The notes under the pieces: generated by a model
What the model was told of the DNA's origin: nothing
Databases searched by the model: none
Seen by the model: the letters and a program-made list of their open reading frames with translations, nothing else
Part shown: piece by piece, positions 16,622-25,621 of the stretch
How positions within the stretch are numbered: the first letter of the stretch is position 1
Layout of the letters: every line of letters starts with the position of its first letter
Position numbers and translations under genes: made by a program
From: Pseudomonadota bacterium
Lineage (GTDB): Bacteria; Pseudomonadota; Alphaproteobacteria; Reyranellales; Reyranellaceae
Assembly (NCBI GenBank): GCA_018240745.1
Contig: JAFEFF010000187.1
Location: 62,001-126,000 of the forward strand
Length of the DNA: 64,000 bases
Direction: 5' to 3'

Positions 16622-18155
16622 GCTTCGCCTCCTCCGCCTCGTCGGCCGGCGCGCGCAGGGTAAACCGGAAGATCGTCCCGCCGTGCGGCCGATTGTCCAC
16701 CCAGATCCTGCCGCCGTGCGCTTCCACGATCGTGCGACAGATCGAGAGGCCCAGCCCCATGCCCTTCTGCTTGGTGGTGACGAAGGGCTGGAACAGATGT
16801 GCTCTCACCTCGGGCGAGAGGCCGGCCCCGGAATCGGCGACACTGATCTGCACCATATCATCGAGCAGCTGGGTCTCGACCGACAACTCGCGCTTTCCGG
16901 TCGAGTCCATCAGGATCTCGAAGGCATTGCGTATCAGGTTCACCAGGACCTGCTGCACCTGAATGCGATCCACCAGGACCTGCTCGGCACGCGGATCGAG
17001 CCGGAACGACACCGTGATCGCGTTCTCCCGGGCGCCGACCAGGGCCAGCGTGCTCGCGTCCTCGATCAGCTTGGGAAGATTCTCGACGCGCCGTTCGCTG
17101 TCGCCGCGGGCCACGAACTCGCGCAGACGGCGGATGATCTGGCCGGCGCGCAGCGCCTGGTCGCCCGCCTTCGCCAGCGCGTCCTGCAAAGCCGGCACGG
17201 GCTCGCCCTCGAGACGTTGCGACAGGCGATGGCAGCCCCGAAGGTAGTTGTTGATCGCGGTGAGCGGCTGGTTGATCTCGTGCGCCAGCGTCGACGCCAT
17301 CTCCCCCAGCGCCGTGAAGCGCGACATGTGCGTGACCTCGGCCTGCAGCTCGCGCAGTCGGGCTTCGGTCAACTGCTGGTCGGTGAGGTCGCGGATGAAG
17401 CCGGTGAAGGTGTACTTGTCCCCGGTCCGCATCTCGCCGATCGTCAGATGCATCGGAAAGGTGGTGCCATCCTTGCGCTGCCCCACCACGATACGGCCGA
17501 TGCCGATGATATGCCGCTCGCCGGTCGCGAGGTAACGTTCGAGATAGCCGTCGTGCGCCTCGCGATGCGGACTCGGCATGAACAGGCTGACGTTCTTTCC
17601 CGTCACCTCGTCGGCTGTGTAGCCGAACAGCCGCTCGGCAGTCAGGCTGAGCGCCTCGATCAGGCCGCGCTCGTCGATGATGATCATGGCGTCGGGCACC
17701 GTGCGCATGATGGAGCGCAGCCGCGCCTCGGCCACCTGCAGCGCTTCCTCTACCGCTCGACGTCCCGCCCGACCCTCGCCCGGACGCAGCGGCTCCTTGA
17801 CCTGCTGCAGAACCCCTTGCACCACGCCGCCGACCACTACCGGCGCGCTGAGAACCTCGATCAGCCGCTGATGCCAATCGGTTGCCGTCCGGAACAAGCC
17901 CGGTGCCATGTGGTGCGGCTGGCCGTTCCGCATCGCGGCGTTCGCAGAGGCGACCAACGCGTCCAGCGAATCGCTGCCGGCCAGGGCCTGGTGAAGGTCC
18001 CGCCCCACAATGTCGTCGCGACAGGTACCCAGCACGCGCAGACAGGCCTCGCTCGCAGCGACGACGGTCAACCCGGGTGACAGGAGCAGGACAGCGTCAG
18101 GGGAAGCCGAGACGAGAGCGATTGCATCTGGCGATGGGATATGGGCGTCGTTCAT
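16611..18155 (-). CDS. fixL: Oxygen-sensing heme PAS histidine kinase FixL
   Basis: 514 residues with no membrane segment, so cytosolic. A first PAS lies at about 10-120 and the heme PAS at about 143-262. H201, R207, H215 and R221 match the proximal His and pocket residues of rhizobial FixL (H200, R206, H214, R220 in Bradyrhizobium), within HDGYLERY and HIIGIGR. The HisKA phospho-acceptor is H292 (AHEINQPL). The HATPase boxes are N410, D441-G443 (DSGAG) and GMGLGLSI. Oxygen bound to heme should inhibit the kinase; deoxy FixL phosphorylates FixJ. It heads the fixL-fixJ cluster. Confidence 0.96.
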   Translation of the reverse strand: MNDAHIPSPDAIALVSASPDAVLLLSPGLTVVAASEACLRVLGTCRDDIVGRDLHQALAGSDSLDALVASANAAMRNGQPHHMAPGLFRTATDWHQRLIEVLSAPVVVGGVVQGVLQQVKEPLRPGEGRAGRRAVEEALQVAEARLRSIMRTVPDAMIIIDERGLIEALSLTAERLFGYTADEVTGKNVSLFMPSPHREAHDGYLERYLATGERHIIGIGRIVVGQRKDGTTFPMHLTIGEMRTGDKYTFTGFIRDLTDQQLTEARLRELQAEVTHMSRFTALGEMASTLAHEINQPLTAINNYLRGCHRLSQRLEGEPVPALQDALAKAGDQALRAGQIIRRLREFVARGDSERRVENLPKLIEDASTLALVGARENAITVSFRLDPRAEQVLVDRIQVQQVLVNLIRNAFEILMDSTGKRELSVETQLLDDMVQISVADSGAGLSPEVRAHLFQPFVTTKQKGMGLGLSICRTIVEAHGGRIWVDNRPHGGTIFRFTLRAPADEAEEAKLGQ

Positions 18156-18206
18156 GCGGGCCGAACTGGCCCGACTCTAGCACTGATTCCGCGGTCGACG
18201 AACGCT

Positions 18207-18422
18207 TCAGGGCCGCATGAAGGCGAGCGGCTCGTCCTCGTCGAGATTGTCGGCAGCCGCATTCAGCTCGGCCACAATATCATCGATCGGACGCCCCTCC
18301 CGGAACAGCCGAATGGCCTCCGACAGCAGGCACCGCGCGACGACATCTCTGTCGATGCCACGCCCCTGCGCCTCTGCGAGAGCCGCGGCGACGTGACGGG
18401 CGACGAGTTCATGGGTTCCCAT
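18207..18422 (-). CDS. Small hypothetical protein downstream of hemN
   Basis: 71 residues, mainly alpha-helical and acidic at the C-terminus (DEDEPLAFMRP). It contains ARHVAAALAEAQ and a middle segment CLLSEAIRLFREGRPIDDIV. It has no signal peptide or membrane helix. It starts 15 bp after the hemN stop in the same direction, so it belongs to the box-controlled unit beginning at the universal stress protein gene. I do not recognise a family; the helices resemble ribbon-helix or UPF-type small regulators only loosely. Confidence 0.65.
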   Translation of the reverse strand: MGTHELVARHVAAALAEAQGRGIDRDVVARCLLSEAIRLFREGRPIDDIVAELNAAADNLDEDEPLAFMRP

Positions 18423-18437
18423 GCGTGATCCTTTTTT

Positions 18438-19787
18438 CTACAGGCCGCGAGAATGCCGGCCCTCCTGGCCGGCATAGTGCCGGTCGAAAGCTGCACAGAC
18501 GAAGCGGATGAACGGCCGGCCTGCCTCGGTGACGGCGAGTCCGGCATCATCGACCCGCACCAGGCCGTCGCGCTCCAGCGCTCGAAGGTCGACAGACGCC
18601 ATGAAGGCCTCGCGGTCGACGCGATGGGCGCGGCACAGAGCCTCGATATCGACCGAACCCTGGCACATGACGTGATCGATGATCGCGCCGCGCAGGTGGT
18701 CGTCCCGGGTCAACGCCAGGCCGCGCGCGGTCGCGAGACCGGTCGCCCTCGCGGCGGCCATATAGCCGGCAGGATCCGTGATGTTCTGCGTGAAGCCGCG
18801 CGGCAGGCTCGAGATCGCCGAGGCGCCGACGCCCACGACCGAGTGCGTGCCGTCCGCGACATAGCCCTGGAAATTGCGATGCAGGCTGCCCTCGCGCCAG
18901 GCGCGCTCGAGCCGATCGCCCGGACGGGCATAGTGGTCGAGGCCGATGCGGCGATAGCCGGCGGCCAGCAGGCGCTCGGACACGAGTTGCGTCATCCCGG
19001 CGCGCACTGCATTGCCGGGCAGCGTGACCGGATCGATCAGTCGCTGGTGCGGCTTCATCCAGGGAACGTGGGCATAGCCGAACACCGCAAAGCGATCGGG
19101 CGCCAGGCCGATCGCGAGATCGAGCGTCTTCGACAGGCTGGCCAGCGTCTGGCTCGGCAGGCCGTAGACGAGGTCGATGTTGAAGCGATTCACGCCGACG
19201 GCCTTCAGGCGATCGATCGCACCGGCTGTGTCCTCGAGGCTCTGACGCCGATTGATCGCCGCCTGCACCGTCTCGTCGAAGTCCTGGACGCCGAGGCTCA
19301 CGCGATTCACGCTGATCGCCGCGATGGCCGCGGCGAGTTCGGAATCGCAATGGCGCGGATCGACCTCCAGCGAGATCTCGGCATCGCTGGGCCAGTCGAA
19401 GAGTTCGGCGATGCGCCGGCCTACCGACCTGAGGCGCTCGGATCCGAGCTGGCCCGGCGTGCCGCCGCCCCACTGAATGCCCCCCAGGACGAGTGCCGGG
19501 GCGAGGCGCGCGATCGCTTCGAGCTCGCGGAGCAGCGCGTCGGCATAGGAGTCGAGCGTGCCCGGCCGGCTCATCGCCATGGTGTTGCAGGCGCAGTACC
19601 AGCAGAGGGCACGGCAGAATGGAACGTGGAGATAAAGCACCGCGGCGCCATCATTCAGGTCGCGCAGCCACGCAGCGTGCTCGGCGGCGCCCACTGCCGG
19701 CGAGAACTGGGCGGCGGTGGGATAGCTGGTGTAGCGCGGAACGGGGCGGTCGTATGCCGCCAGCAGCGCGGGGTCCATGGTCGGCAC
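18438..19787 (-). CDS. hemN: Oxygen-independent coproporphyrinogen III oxidase
   Basis: 449 residues. The radical-SAM cluster motif C58-x3-C62-x2-C65-x-C67 (CRALCWYCAC) sits after LYLHVPF. GGGTPGQL, EVDPRHCD, GVQDF and NRFNIDLVYGLP are HemN signatures, and the C-terminal HemN domain follows. It converts coproporphyrinogen III to protoporphyrinogen IX without O2, so heme can still be made at low oxygen for the cbb3 oxidase and FixL. It is 4 bp after the universal stress protein gene, and both are likely driven from the box at 20687. Confidence 0.96.
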   Translation of the reverse strand: MPTMDPALLAAYDRPVPRYTSYPTAAQFSPAVGAAEHAAWLRDLNDGAAVLYLHVPFCRALCWYCACNTMAMSRPGTLDSYADALLRELEAIARLAPALVLGGIQWGGGTPGQLGSERLRSVGRRIAELFDWPSDAEISLEVDPRHCDSELAAAIAAISVNRVSLGVQDFDETVQAAINRRQSLEDTAGAIDRLKAVGVNRFNIDLVYGLPSQTLASLSKTLDLAIGLAPDRFAVFGYAHVPWMKPHQRLIDPVTLPGNAVRAGMTQLVSERLLAAGYRRIGLDHYARPGDRLERAWREGSLHRNFQGYVADGTHSVVGVGASAISSLPRGFTQNITDPAGYMAAARATGLATARGLALTRDDHLRGAIIDHVMCQGSVDIEALCRAHRVDREAFMASVDLRALERDGLVRVDDAGLAVTEAGRPFIRFVCAAFDRHYAGQEGRHSRGL

Positions 19788-19791
19788 GTAG

Positions 19792-20628
19792 TCAGTGCGA
19801 CATGAGCACCGGCACTGTCATGCTCGACAGCAGCGTTCGGCTGGCGCCACCCAGAACCCACTCGCGCAGGCGCGAATGGCCGTAAACGCCCATCACGATG
19901 AGGTCGACCCCGTGGTCGGCCGCACGCGACAGGATGACTTCGCCGATCTGCGCGTCGGCGGCGACGTCGCGCTGCACGGTGACATTGACGCCGTGGCGCG
20001 CAAGCCAGACCGCGACGTCGGCGCCCGGCTCCTGGCCATGTCCATGGCCCGATACCTCGGGATCGACGATCAGCACGATGACTTTCTCGGCGGCCTGCAG
20101 GAAAGGCAGGGCGTCGGCGGCCGCCCGCGCGCTCTCGCGGCTGGCATTCCAGCACAGCATCACCGTCTTGCCGACGGTCGACTGCGCGCCGATCTGCGGC
20201 ACTACCAGCACCGGCCGACCGGTCGCGAAGACCATCGCCTCGGGCAGATCGTTTCGGGCGCCGGCCGGATCGTCGGGATCGGCCTGGCCGACGACCAGCA
20301 GGTCGGCGTAGCGCGCATTCATCGCGAGGGCGTCGTCGGAGAACGCCTCGGCGACGCGCCACTCCGAAGGAAAATTCCGGCCCTTGGTGGCCTTGGCGTA
20401 GGCGGCCATCGCCGTCCTCTCGGCCTCGTCGCGGCCTTTCTCATAGGCGTCCATCAACGGGCCGATCGCCATCGAGCCATCGGTGAACGCCACGACTTCG
20501 AAGGGTTCGCGCGCGTGCAGGCCGACCAGTCGCGCCTCGAAGCGTTGCGCCACGTCGGCCGCGGCGGCGAGCCGGCCACCGACCGTCCGGCTGGCATCGC
20601 AATGAACGAGAATCGTCTTGTAGGTCAT
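19792..20628 (-). CDS. Universal stress protein with two Usp domains
   Basis: 278 codons; start MTYKTILVHCDAS at 20628 with an AAGGGG site 7-12 bases upstream. There are two tandem Usp folds, the second starting near GKTVMLCWNASRES. The C-terminal nucleotide-binding motif GVYGHSRLREWVLGGASRTLL fits G-x2-G-x9-G-(S/T), suggesting an ATP-binding member. FNR-type regulators commonly control Usp genes in low-oxygen survival. The second, similar gene at 31685-32521 is a paralogue. The FNR/FixK box is 58 bases upstream. Confidence 0.93.
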   Translation of the reverse strand: MTYKTILVHCDASRTVGGRLAAAADVAQRFEARLVGLHAREPFEVVAFTDGSMAIGPLMDAYEKGRDEAERTAMAAYAKATKGRNFPSEWRVAEAFSDDALAMNARYADLLVVGQADPDDPAGARNDLPEAMVFATGRPVLVVPQIGAQSTVGKTVMLCWNASRESARAAADALPFLQAAEKVIVLIVDPEVSGHGHGQEPGADVAVWLARHGVNVTVQRDVAADAQIGEVILSRAADHGVDLIVMGVYGHSRLREWVLGGASRTLLSSMTVPVLMSH

Positions 20629-20686
20629 CTGCTGCCCCTTCTCGACATCTGGTGAGCCTGTGTGACATGCAGGTCGGGCACGGTTA

Positions 20687-20700
20687 TTGACGCAAATCAA
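20687..20700. promoter_or_regulatory. FNR/FixK box between universal stress protein and TauE/SafE-like genes
   Basis: TTGACGCAAATCAA, both half-sites nearly perfect. It lies 58 bases before the universal stress protein-hemN unit and 33 bases before the divergent membrane protein gene, so it may serve both. Confidence 0.85.
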
Positions 20701-20733
20701 TCTCCTGCAGTGTTTGCGCGCTCAGGGTAGCGA

Positions 20734-21468
20734 ATGCCCCTTGCCTTGGAGATCCTCGAGGCCTGCCGCGACGGCCTGGTCCACGTCGCGACGTCGTCGG
20801 GTCTGGCGCTGTCGCTGTTCCTCGCCGGGTTCGGCGGCAGCGTCCTGCATTGCGTCGGCATGTGCGGCCCCTTCGTGCTCGGGCAGGTGATGAGCGACAG
20901 CGAACGGATTGGCCCGGGCAAGAGCTACGGCGAATGGCGCAGGCTGGCCGGCGCGGCGCTGCTGCCCTATCACCTCGGCCGGATGGTGACCTACAGCGCG
21001 CTCGGCGCGGTAGCAGGTGCCGTGACCGCGCTGTTCGCGGCGACGACCGTTTTCGGTGTGCTGTCGGGGTTGTTCCTGATCCTGGGCGCCGCGCTGATGC
21101 TCGCCCAGGCCTTCGGGTTGGCGCTGGGCGGACTCGCGCCGCAAGCGTCTTTCCTGCAGCGCCTCGCCGGACCGCTCACGACCTCGCACAGTACCTGGGC
21201 GCGCTTCGCGCTGGGTTTGGTGCTGGGTTTTCTGCCGTGCGGCCTGATTTACGGTGCGCTTGGCGCCGCGGCCGGCACCGGCTCGGCCATCCGGGGCGCG
21301 CTCGCCATGGCTGCCTTCTCGCTCGGCACCGTGCCCGCCCTGATCGCGGTCGGCTGGGGCGGCATGCTGCTGCGCCGCCGCTGGCACGGGCTGGCACGCT
21401 GGATCGCCGCGCCGCTGCTGGCCTTCACCGCGCTGTTGATGCTGGCCCTGGCGAGCCAGCGCTTCTGA
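20734..21468 (+). CDS. Sulfite exporter TauE/SafE (UreH-like) family membrane protein
   Basis: 244 residues with six or more membrane helices. The first segment contains GGSVLHCVGMCGPFVLG, the C-x-G-M-C-G-P motif of the UreH_2/DsbD-like branch of TauE/SafE proteins. The middle has GLVLGFLPCGLIYGALGAA, a second Cys in a helix. Cys pairs in such helices suggest metal or thiol-electron handling. Members often lie beside cbb3 oxidase genes and are thought to serve copper or cytochrome maturation; here ccoN is 0.9 kb away. An AGGG element is just upstream of the ATG. Confidence 0.8.
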   Translation: MPLALEILEACRDGLVHVATSSGLALSLFLAGFGGSVLHCVGMCGPFVLGQVMSDSERIGPGKSYGEWRRLAGAALLPYHLGRMVTYSALGAVAGAVTALFAATTVFGVLSGLFLILGAALMLAQAFGLALGGLAPQASFLQRLAGPLTTSHSTWARFALGLVLGFLPCGLIYGALGAAAGTGSAIRGALAMAAFSLGTVPALIAVGWGGMLLRRRWHGLARWIAAPLLAFTALLMLALASQRF

Positions 21469-21471
21469 TCC

Positions 21472-22263
21472 TCAGGCCTCGTCGGGAAATACCACGATGT
21501 CACGATAGGCGTGCCAGGTCGCATGTCCCGCCAGCGGCACGGCAATGGCGAGGCCAAGCAGCCCGGGCACCATACCGACCGCCACCAGGAACACGATCAT
21601 CGCCGCCCACAACGCCATCGGCTGCAGGTTGAGGCGCACCGCGGCGACCGAGGTGGCGATCGCCTCGAACAGGTTCGCCTCACGGCGGTCGAGCAGATAC
21701 GGAATGGCGAAGGCGGCGATGGCAAATACGGCCGCCGCCAACACGGCGCCGCAGATGATCCCGGTTGCCAGGAACGGCAAGCTGCGCGAGGAGAACCACA
21801 CGACGTCGGCGAAGCGGTCCCACGACGGCATCGAGCGCCATTCGAACACTGCGAAGATCAGTTGTGCAACCCTCATCCAGGCGAGATGGATGAACAGCAG
21901 CAACGCGCCCATCAGCGCCAACTGGTCGGGATTGCGCCGCCAGGCGAGGAACACGCTCTCGCCATCGATCGGCAGGTTTCTTTCCCGTCGGCGGCTGATC
22001 TCATAGAGACCGACGGCGACGAACGGCCCGACAAAGAAGAAGCCCGCACCGAGCGGCAGCACCAGGTATGGAAAGTCGAACCATACGAGAAACGCAATCC
22101 CGAGCCAGCCCGCCAGCACCGGCACCAGGCCGCAGGCCAGGCTCAGGCCGGTCGTCGCCAGGATGTCGCGCCATGCGGCACCGAGCCATGTCCAGGGACG
22201 GTCGATCGGCACCCGGCGGATGCGCGGCTGCGGGGCTCGGAAGACGGCGACGCTCTCGCTCAT
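21472..22263 (-). CDS. DUF2189 inner-membrane protein
   Basis: 263 residues from ATG 22263, chosen because GGGAGG lies 7 bases upstream and because a start at 22323 would run over the FNR box. The N-terminus is polar (MSESVAVFRAPQPRIRR). About six membrane helices follow, including WLGAAWRDILATTGLSLACG and GAGFFFVGPFVAVGLYEISRR. The family is known only as an integral membrane protein, often beside cytochrome oxidase genes. It diverges from ccoN and shares the box at 22310. Confidence 0.85.
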   Translation of the reverse strand: MSESVAVFRAPQPRIRRVPIDRPWTWLGAAWRDILATTGLSLACGLVPVLAGWLGIAFLVWFDFPYLVLPLGAGFFFVGPFVAVGLYEISRRRERNLPIDGESVFLAWRRNPDQLALMGALLLFIHLAWMRVAQLIFAVFEWRSMPSWDRFADVVWFSSRSLPFLATGIICGAVLAAAVFAIAAFAIPYLLDRREANLFEAIATSVAAVRLNLQPMALWAAMIVFLVAVGMVPGLLGLAIAVPLAGHATWHAYRDIVVFPDEA

Positions 22264-22309
22264 GGGTTTCCTCCCGTAAGGAGCATGAGCCAATCGCGAT
22301 GGCTTGACG

Positions 22310-22323
22310 TTGACCCAAGTCAA
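22310..22323. promoter_or_regulatory. FNR/FixK box of the ccoN operon
   Basis: TTGACCCAAGTCAA, a symmetrical site 53 bases before the ccoN ATG and 46 bases before the divergent DUF2189 ATG. Confidence 0.9.
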
Positions 22324-22376
22324 ATACCGGAGCGGCCGCCGTCAATAGATTTTTCAAGTCATCCACGGGAGCCCGC

Positions 22377-23846
22377 ATGTCCAGCAGCCCTGCAGCCCTA
22401 CCGGCCGCCTCGCGCCCGGCGCCACGCTATGTCGAAGACGTGGTGCGAGCCGCCATGGTGCTCACCATGTTCTGGGGCGTCGCCGCATTCACGGCCGGCG
22501 TGGTGATCGCCGCCCAGCTCGTGTGGCCGCAACTCAGCTTCGACAGCGAGTACCTGACCTTCGGCCGCCTGCGCCCGCTGCATACGTCGGCGGCGATCTT
22601 CGCCTTCGGCGGCACTGCCCTGATCGGCACCTCGTTCCACGTTGTGCAGCGCACTTGCCGCGCGCAACTGTTCGGCGGCGCGCCGCTCGGCTGGTTCATC
22701 GTGCTGGGTTATCAGTTCTTCATCGTGATCGCTGCGACCGGCTACCTGCTCGGCATCACCCAGAGCAAGGAGTACGCCGAGCCCGAATGGTATGCTGACA
22801 TCTGGCTCACCATCGTCTGGGTCGCTTACCTGATCGCCTATCTCGGCACCGTGCTGAAGCGTGAGGAGCCGCACATCTACGTGGCGAACTGGTTCTACCT
22901 CGCGTTCATCATCACCATCGCGATGCTGCACATCGTGAACAACCTGACGATGCCGGTGTCGTTCTTCGGCACCAAGAGCTACAGCGCCTGGTCCGGCGTG
23001 CAGGACGCGATGATCCAGTGGTGGTACGGCCACAACGCGGTCGGTTTCTTCCTGACTGCGGCCTTCCTCGGCATGATGTATTACTTCATCCCGAAGGCGG
23101 CGAACCGGCCGGTCTATTCCTACCGGCTGTCGATCGTTCACTTCTGGTCGCTGGTGTTCATATACATCTGGGCCGGCCCGCATCACCTGCACTACACGTC
23201 CCTGCCCGACTGGGCCCAGACGCTCGGCATGGTGTTCTCGGTGATGCTGTGGATGCCGTCGTGGGGCGGCATGATCAACGGCCTCATGACCCTGTCGGGC
23301 GCCTGGGACAAGCTGCGCACCGATCCCGGCCTGCGCTTCTCGGTCACCGCCGTCGGCTTCTACGGCATGGCAACCTTCGAGGGGCCGGTCATGTCGATCA
23401 AGGCGGTCAACTCGCTCAGCCACTACACCGACTGGACGATCGGCCACGTGCATTCCGGCGCGCTCGGCTGGGTCGCCTTCATCGTGTTCGGCAGCATGTA
23501 TTACCTGGTGCCGGTGCTGTGGAAGCGGCCGGCCATGTGGTCGACCCGCCTGATCGGCTGGCACTACTGGATCTCCACCCTCGGCATCGTCCTCTACATC
23601 AGCTCGATGTGGGTGAGCGGCATCATGCAGGGCCTGATGTGGCGCGCCTACGACGAGCTCGGCTTCCTGCAGTACTCGTTCGTCGAGACGGTCGCCGCGA
23701 TGCACCCGTTCTATTTCATCCGTCTGCTCGGCGGGGTCTTGTTCCTGAGCGGCGGCCTGATCATGGCATTCAACATGTGGCGCACCGTACGGGGCGACAA
23801 GGCGCAAGCCGTCGTCCCGGCCGCGACCGCCGCGGTCGCGGCGTAG
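22377..23846 (+). CDS. ccoN: cbb3-type cytochrome c oxidase subunit I
   Basis: 489 residues, about twelve membrane helices. Histidine ligands are visible at the low-spin heme ([14 protein letters not shown]), in the binuclear centre helix ([19 protein letters not shown], with the His and nearby Tyr) and in [11 protein letters not shown]. The late helix [11 protein letters not shown] is also conserved. It is the catalytic subunit reducing O2 to water with very high affinity and pumping protons. It is first in a nine-gene run (ccoN-O-Q-P-G-H-I-S plus a small membrane gene) and has GGGAG ahead of the ATG. Confidence 0.98.
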   Translation: MSSSPAALPAASRPAPRYVEDVVRAAMVLTMFWGVAAFTAGVVIAAQLVWPQLSFDSEYLTFGRLRPLHTSAAIFAFGGTALIGTSFHVVQRTCRAQLFGGAPLGWFIVLGYQFFIVIAATGYLLGITQSKEYAEPEWYADIWLTIVWVAYLIAYLGTVLKREEPHIYVANWFYLAFIITIAMLHIVNNLTMPVSFFGTKSYSAWSGVQDAMIQWWYGHNAVGFFLTAAFLGMMYYFIPKAANRPVYSYRLSIVHFWSLVFIYIWAGPHHLHYTSLPDWAQTLGMVFSVMLWMPSWGGMINGLMTLSGAWDKLRTDPGLRFSVTAVGFYGMATFEGPVMSIKAVNSLSHYTDWTIGHVHSGALGWVAFIVFGSMYYLVPVLWKRPAMWSTRLIGWHYWISTLGIVLYISSMWVSGIMQGLMWRAYDELGFLQYSFVETVAAMHPFYFIRLLGGVLFLSGGLIMAFNMWRTVRGDKAQAVVPAATAAVAA

Positions 23847-23855
23847 GAGGCCTCG

Positions 23856-24581
23856 ATGTTCATCCGTCACGAGGCCATCGAGAAGAACGCCATCCTGATG
23901 CTGGTGCTGACGCTGATCACGGTGTCGATCGGCGGCATCGTCCAGATCATCCCGTTGTTCACCATCGAGAGCACGATCGAACGGGTCGACGGGGTGCGCC
24001 CCTACACGCCGCTCGAGCTGATGGGCCGCAACATCTATGTCCGCGAGGGCTGCTACCTGTGCCACAGCCAGCAGATTCGCCCCTTCAAGGACGAGGTCGA
24101 GCGCTACGGCCACTACAGCCTGGCCGCCGAGAGCATGTACGACAAGCCGTTCCAGTGGGGCTCCAAGCGCACCGGCCCGGACCTCGCCCGCGTCGGCGGA
24201 CGCTACTCCAACGACTGGCATGTGCAGCATCTGACCTCGCCGCGCGCGGTGGTGCCGGAAAGCGTGATGCCGGCTTATCCGTTCCTCGCCGAGCGCAAGC
24301 TCGAGGCGCGCGATATCGCCCGGCACCTCAAGTCGCTGCGCTCGGTCGGCGTGCCCTACACCGACGAGATGATCGACAACGCCGCCGCCGATCTCGATGC
24401 GCAGGTCAATCCCGACGCCGATCCGACGGCACTCCTCAAGCGCTATCCGCGGGCCGTGGTCGGCAAGTTCAACAGTCAGGCGGAGGGCGTCACCGAGATG
24501 GATGCGCTGGTGGCCTACCTGCAGATGCTGGGCACGCTGGTGCGCATCAGCGACATCCCGCCCGAGCGGCTGCGCCAGTGA
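23856..24581 (+). CDS. ccoO: cbb3-type cytochrome c oxidase subunit II
   Basis: 241 residues. One N-terminal membrane anchor (about 13-35), then a periplasmic mono-heme domain with CYLCH at about 66-70 ([15 protein letters not shown]) and an axial Met in [11 protein letters not shown]. The length is normal. It passes electrons from CcoP to the CcoN heme b. It starts 9 bp after ccoN with AGGAGG-like spacing. Confidence 0.98.
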   Translation: MFIRHEAIEKNAILMLVLTLITVSIGGIVQIIPLFTIESTIERVDGVRPYTPLELMGRNIYVREGCYLCHSQQIRPFKDEVERYGHYSLAAESMYDKPFQWGSKRTGPDLARVGGRYSNDWHVQHLTSPRAVVPESVMPAYPFLAERKLEARDIARHLKSLRSVGVPYTDEMIDNAAADLDAQVNPDADPTALLKRYPRAVVGKFNSQAEGVTEMDALVAYLQMLGTLVRISDIPPERLRQ

Positions 24582-24588
24582 GGAGAGC

Positions 24589-24744
24589 ATGAGCACGCTT
24601 GTATCGATCGGAGAGCTGCTCTCCACCCTGTGGACGGTGTGGGCCGTCGGCCTGTTCGCCGGCATTGGCTACTGGGCCTTGCGCCCGGGCAACCGCCAGC
24701 GCTTCGAGCGCGACGCCCAGATCCCCCTGAACGACGAACGGTGA
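24589..24744 (+). CDS. ccoQ: cbb3-type oxidase small subunit CcoQ
   Basis: 51 residues: one membrane helix (LLSTLWTVWAVGLFAGIGYWAL) followed by the CcoQ tail RPGNRQRFERDAQIPLNDE. ATG 24589 has GAGGAGAG directly upstream and lies 7 bp after ccoO. CcoQ stabilises CcoP in the assembled oxidase. The frame is open much further upstream, overlapping ccoO, but the family start is clear. Confidence 0.95.
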   Translation: MSTLVSIGELLSTLWTVWAVGLFAGIGYWALRPGNRQRFERDAQIPLNDER

Positions 24745-24751
24745 GGCAGCC

Positions 24752-25612
24752 ATGCCGACCAAGATCGAAAAGGACTCCATCTCGGGCCGCGACACGACCG
24801 GCCACGAATGGGACGGCGTGAAGGAGCTGAACACGCCGCTGCCGACCTGGTGGGTCTACACCTTCTACGCCACGATCCTGTTCGCCATCGCGTACTGCGT
24901 GCTGTACCCGGCGATCCCGTCGCTCAGCGGCCATACCACCGGCCTGCTGGGTTACACCAACCGCGCCGCGCTCACCCAGTCGCTTGCCGAGCAGAACCGC
25001 GAACGCGCCAAGTTCGTCGACCGCATCCGGGCATCGTCGTTCGACCAGATCCGCAAGGATCCCGAGCTGTTCAACTTCGCGGTCTCGGGCGGCCGCTCGG
25101 CCTTCCAGACCACCTGCATGCAGTGCCATGGCGCCGGCGGTGCCGGCAGCACCGGCTTCCCAAATCTCGCAGACGACGACTGGTTGTGGGGCGGCAAGAT
25201 CGATCAGATCCACCAGACCATCCAGTACGGCATCCGCAATTCCAACGACAAGTCGCGCAATACGCTGATGCCGCGCTTCGGCGCCGACGGACTGCTGACC
25301 AGCCAGCAGGTCGGCCAGGTGACCGACTATGTGCTGAGCCTCAGCGGCAAGGCCAAGGCGACGCCGGAGGGGGCCAAGATTTTCCAGGAGCAGTGCGTCG
25401 CCTGTCATCAGGCCGACGGCAAGGGCAACCAGGAGATGGGCGCGCCCAACCTGACCGACGGGCTATGGCTCTACGGAGGCAGCCGCGACGCGGTCTATCG
25501 CACGATCTTCTACGCCCGCAACGGCAGCATGCCGGCCTGGGGCGAGCGCCTGGACGACGCGACCATCAAGATGCTGGCGCTCTACGTCCACACGTTGGGC
25601 GGCGGCAAGTAG
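24752..25612 (+). CDS. ccoP: cbb3-type cytochrome c oxidase subunit III, diheme
   Basis: 286 residues. A cytosolic N-terminus (GHEWDGVKELNTPLPTWW) precedes a membrane helix and two c-type heme domains, CMQCH near residue 125 and CVACH near residue 215. Axial Met candidates lie in NTLMPRFG and GSMPAWGE. It accepts electrons from soluble or membrane cytochrome c. It is 7 bp after ccoQ. Confidence 0.98.
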   Translation: MPTKIEKDSISGRDTTGHEWDGVKELNTPLPTWWVYTFYATILFAIAYCVLYPAIPSLSGHTTGLLGYTNRAALTQSLAEQNRERAKFVDRIRASSFDQIRKDPELFNFAVSGGRSAFQTTCMQCHGAGGAGSTGFPNLADDDWLWGGKIDQIHQTIQYGIRNSNDKSRNTLMPRFGADGLLTSQQVGQVTDYVLSLSGKAKATPEGAKIFQEQCVACHQADGKGNQEMGAPNLTDGLWLYGGSRDAVYRTIFYARNGSMPAWGERLDDATIKMLALYVHTLGGGK

Positions 25613-25621
25613 GCGGATATC

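Noticed and set aside
22398..24665. Long open frame on the minus strand (755 codons) opposite ccoN-ccoO
   Set aside because: It is an antisense shadow of GC-rich codons. Its translation is His/Arg/Glu/Gln rich without any domain, and the plus strand encodes unmistakable cbb3 subunits.
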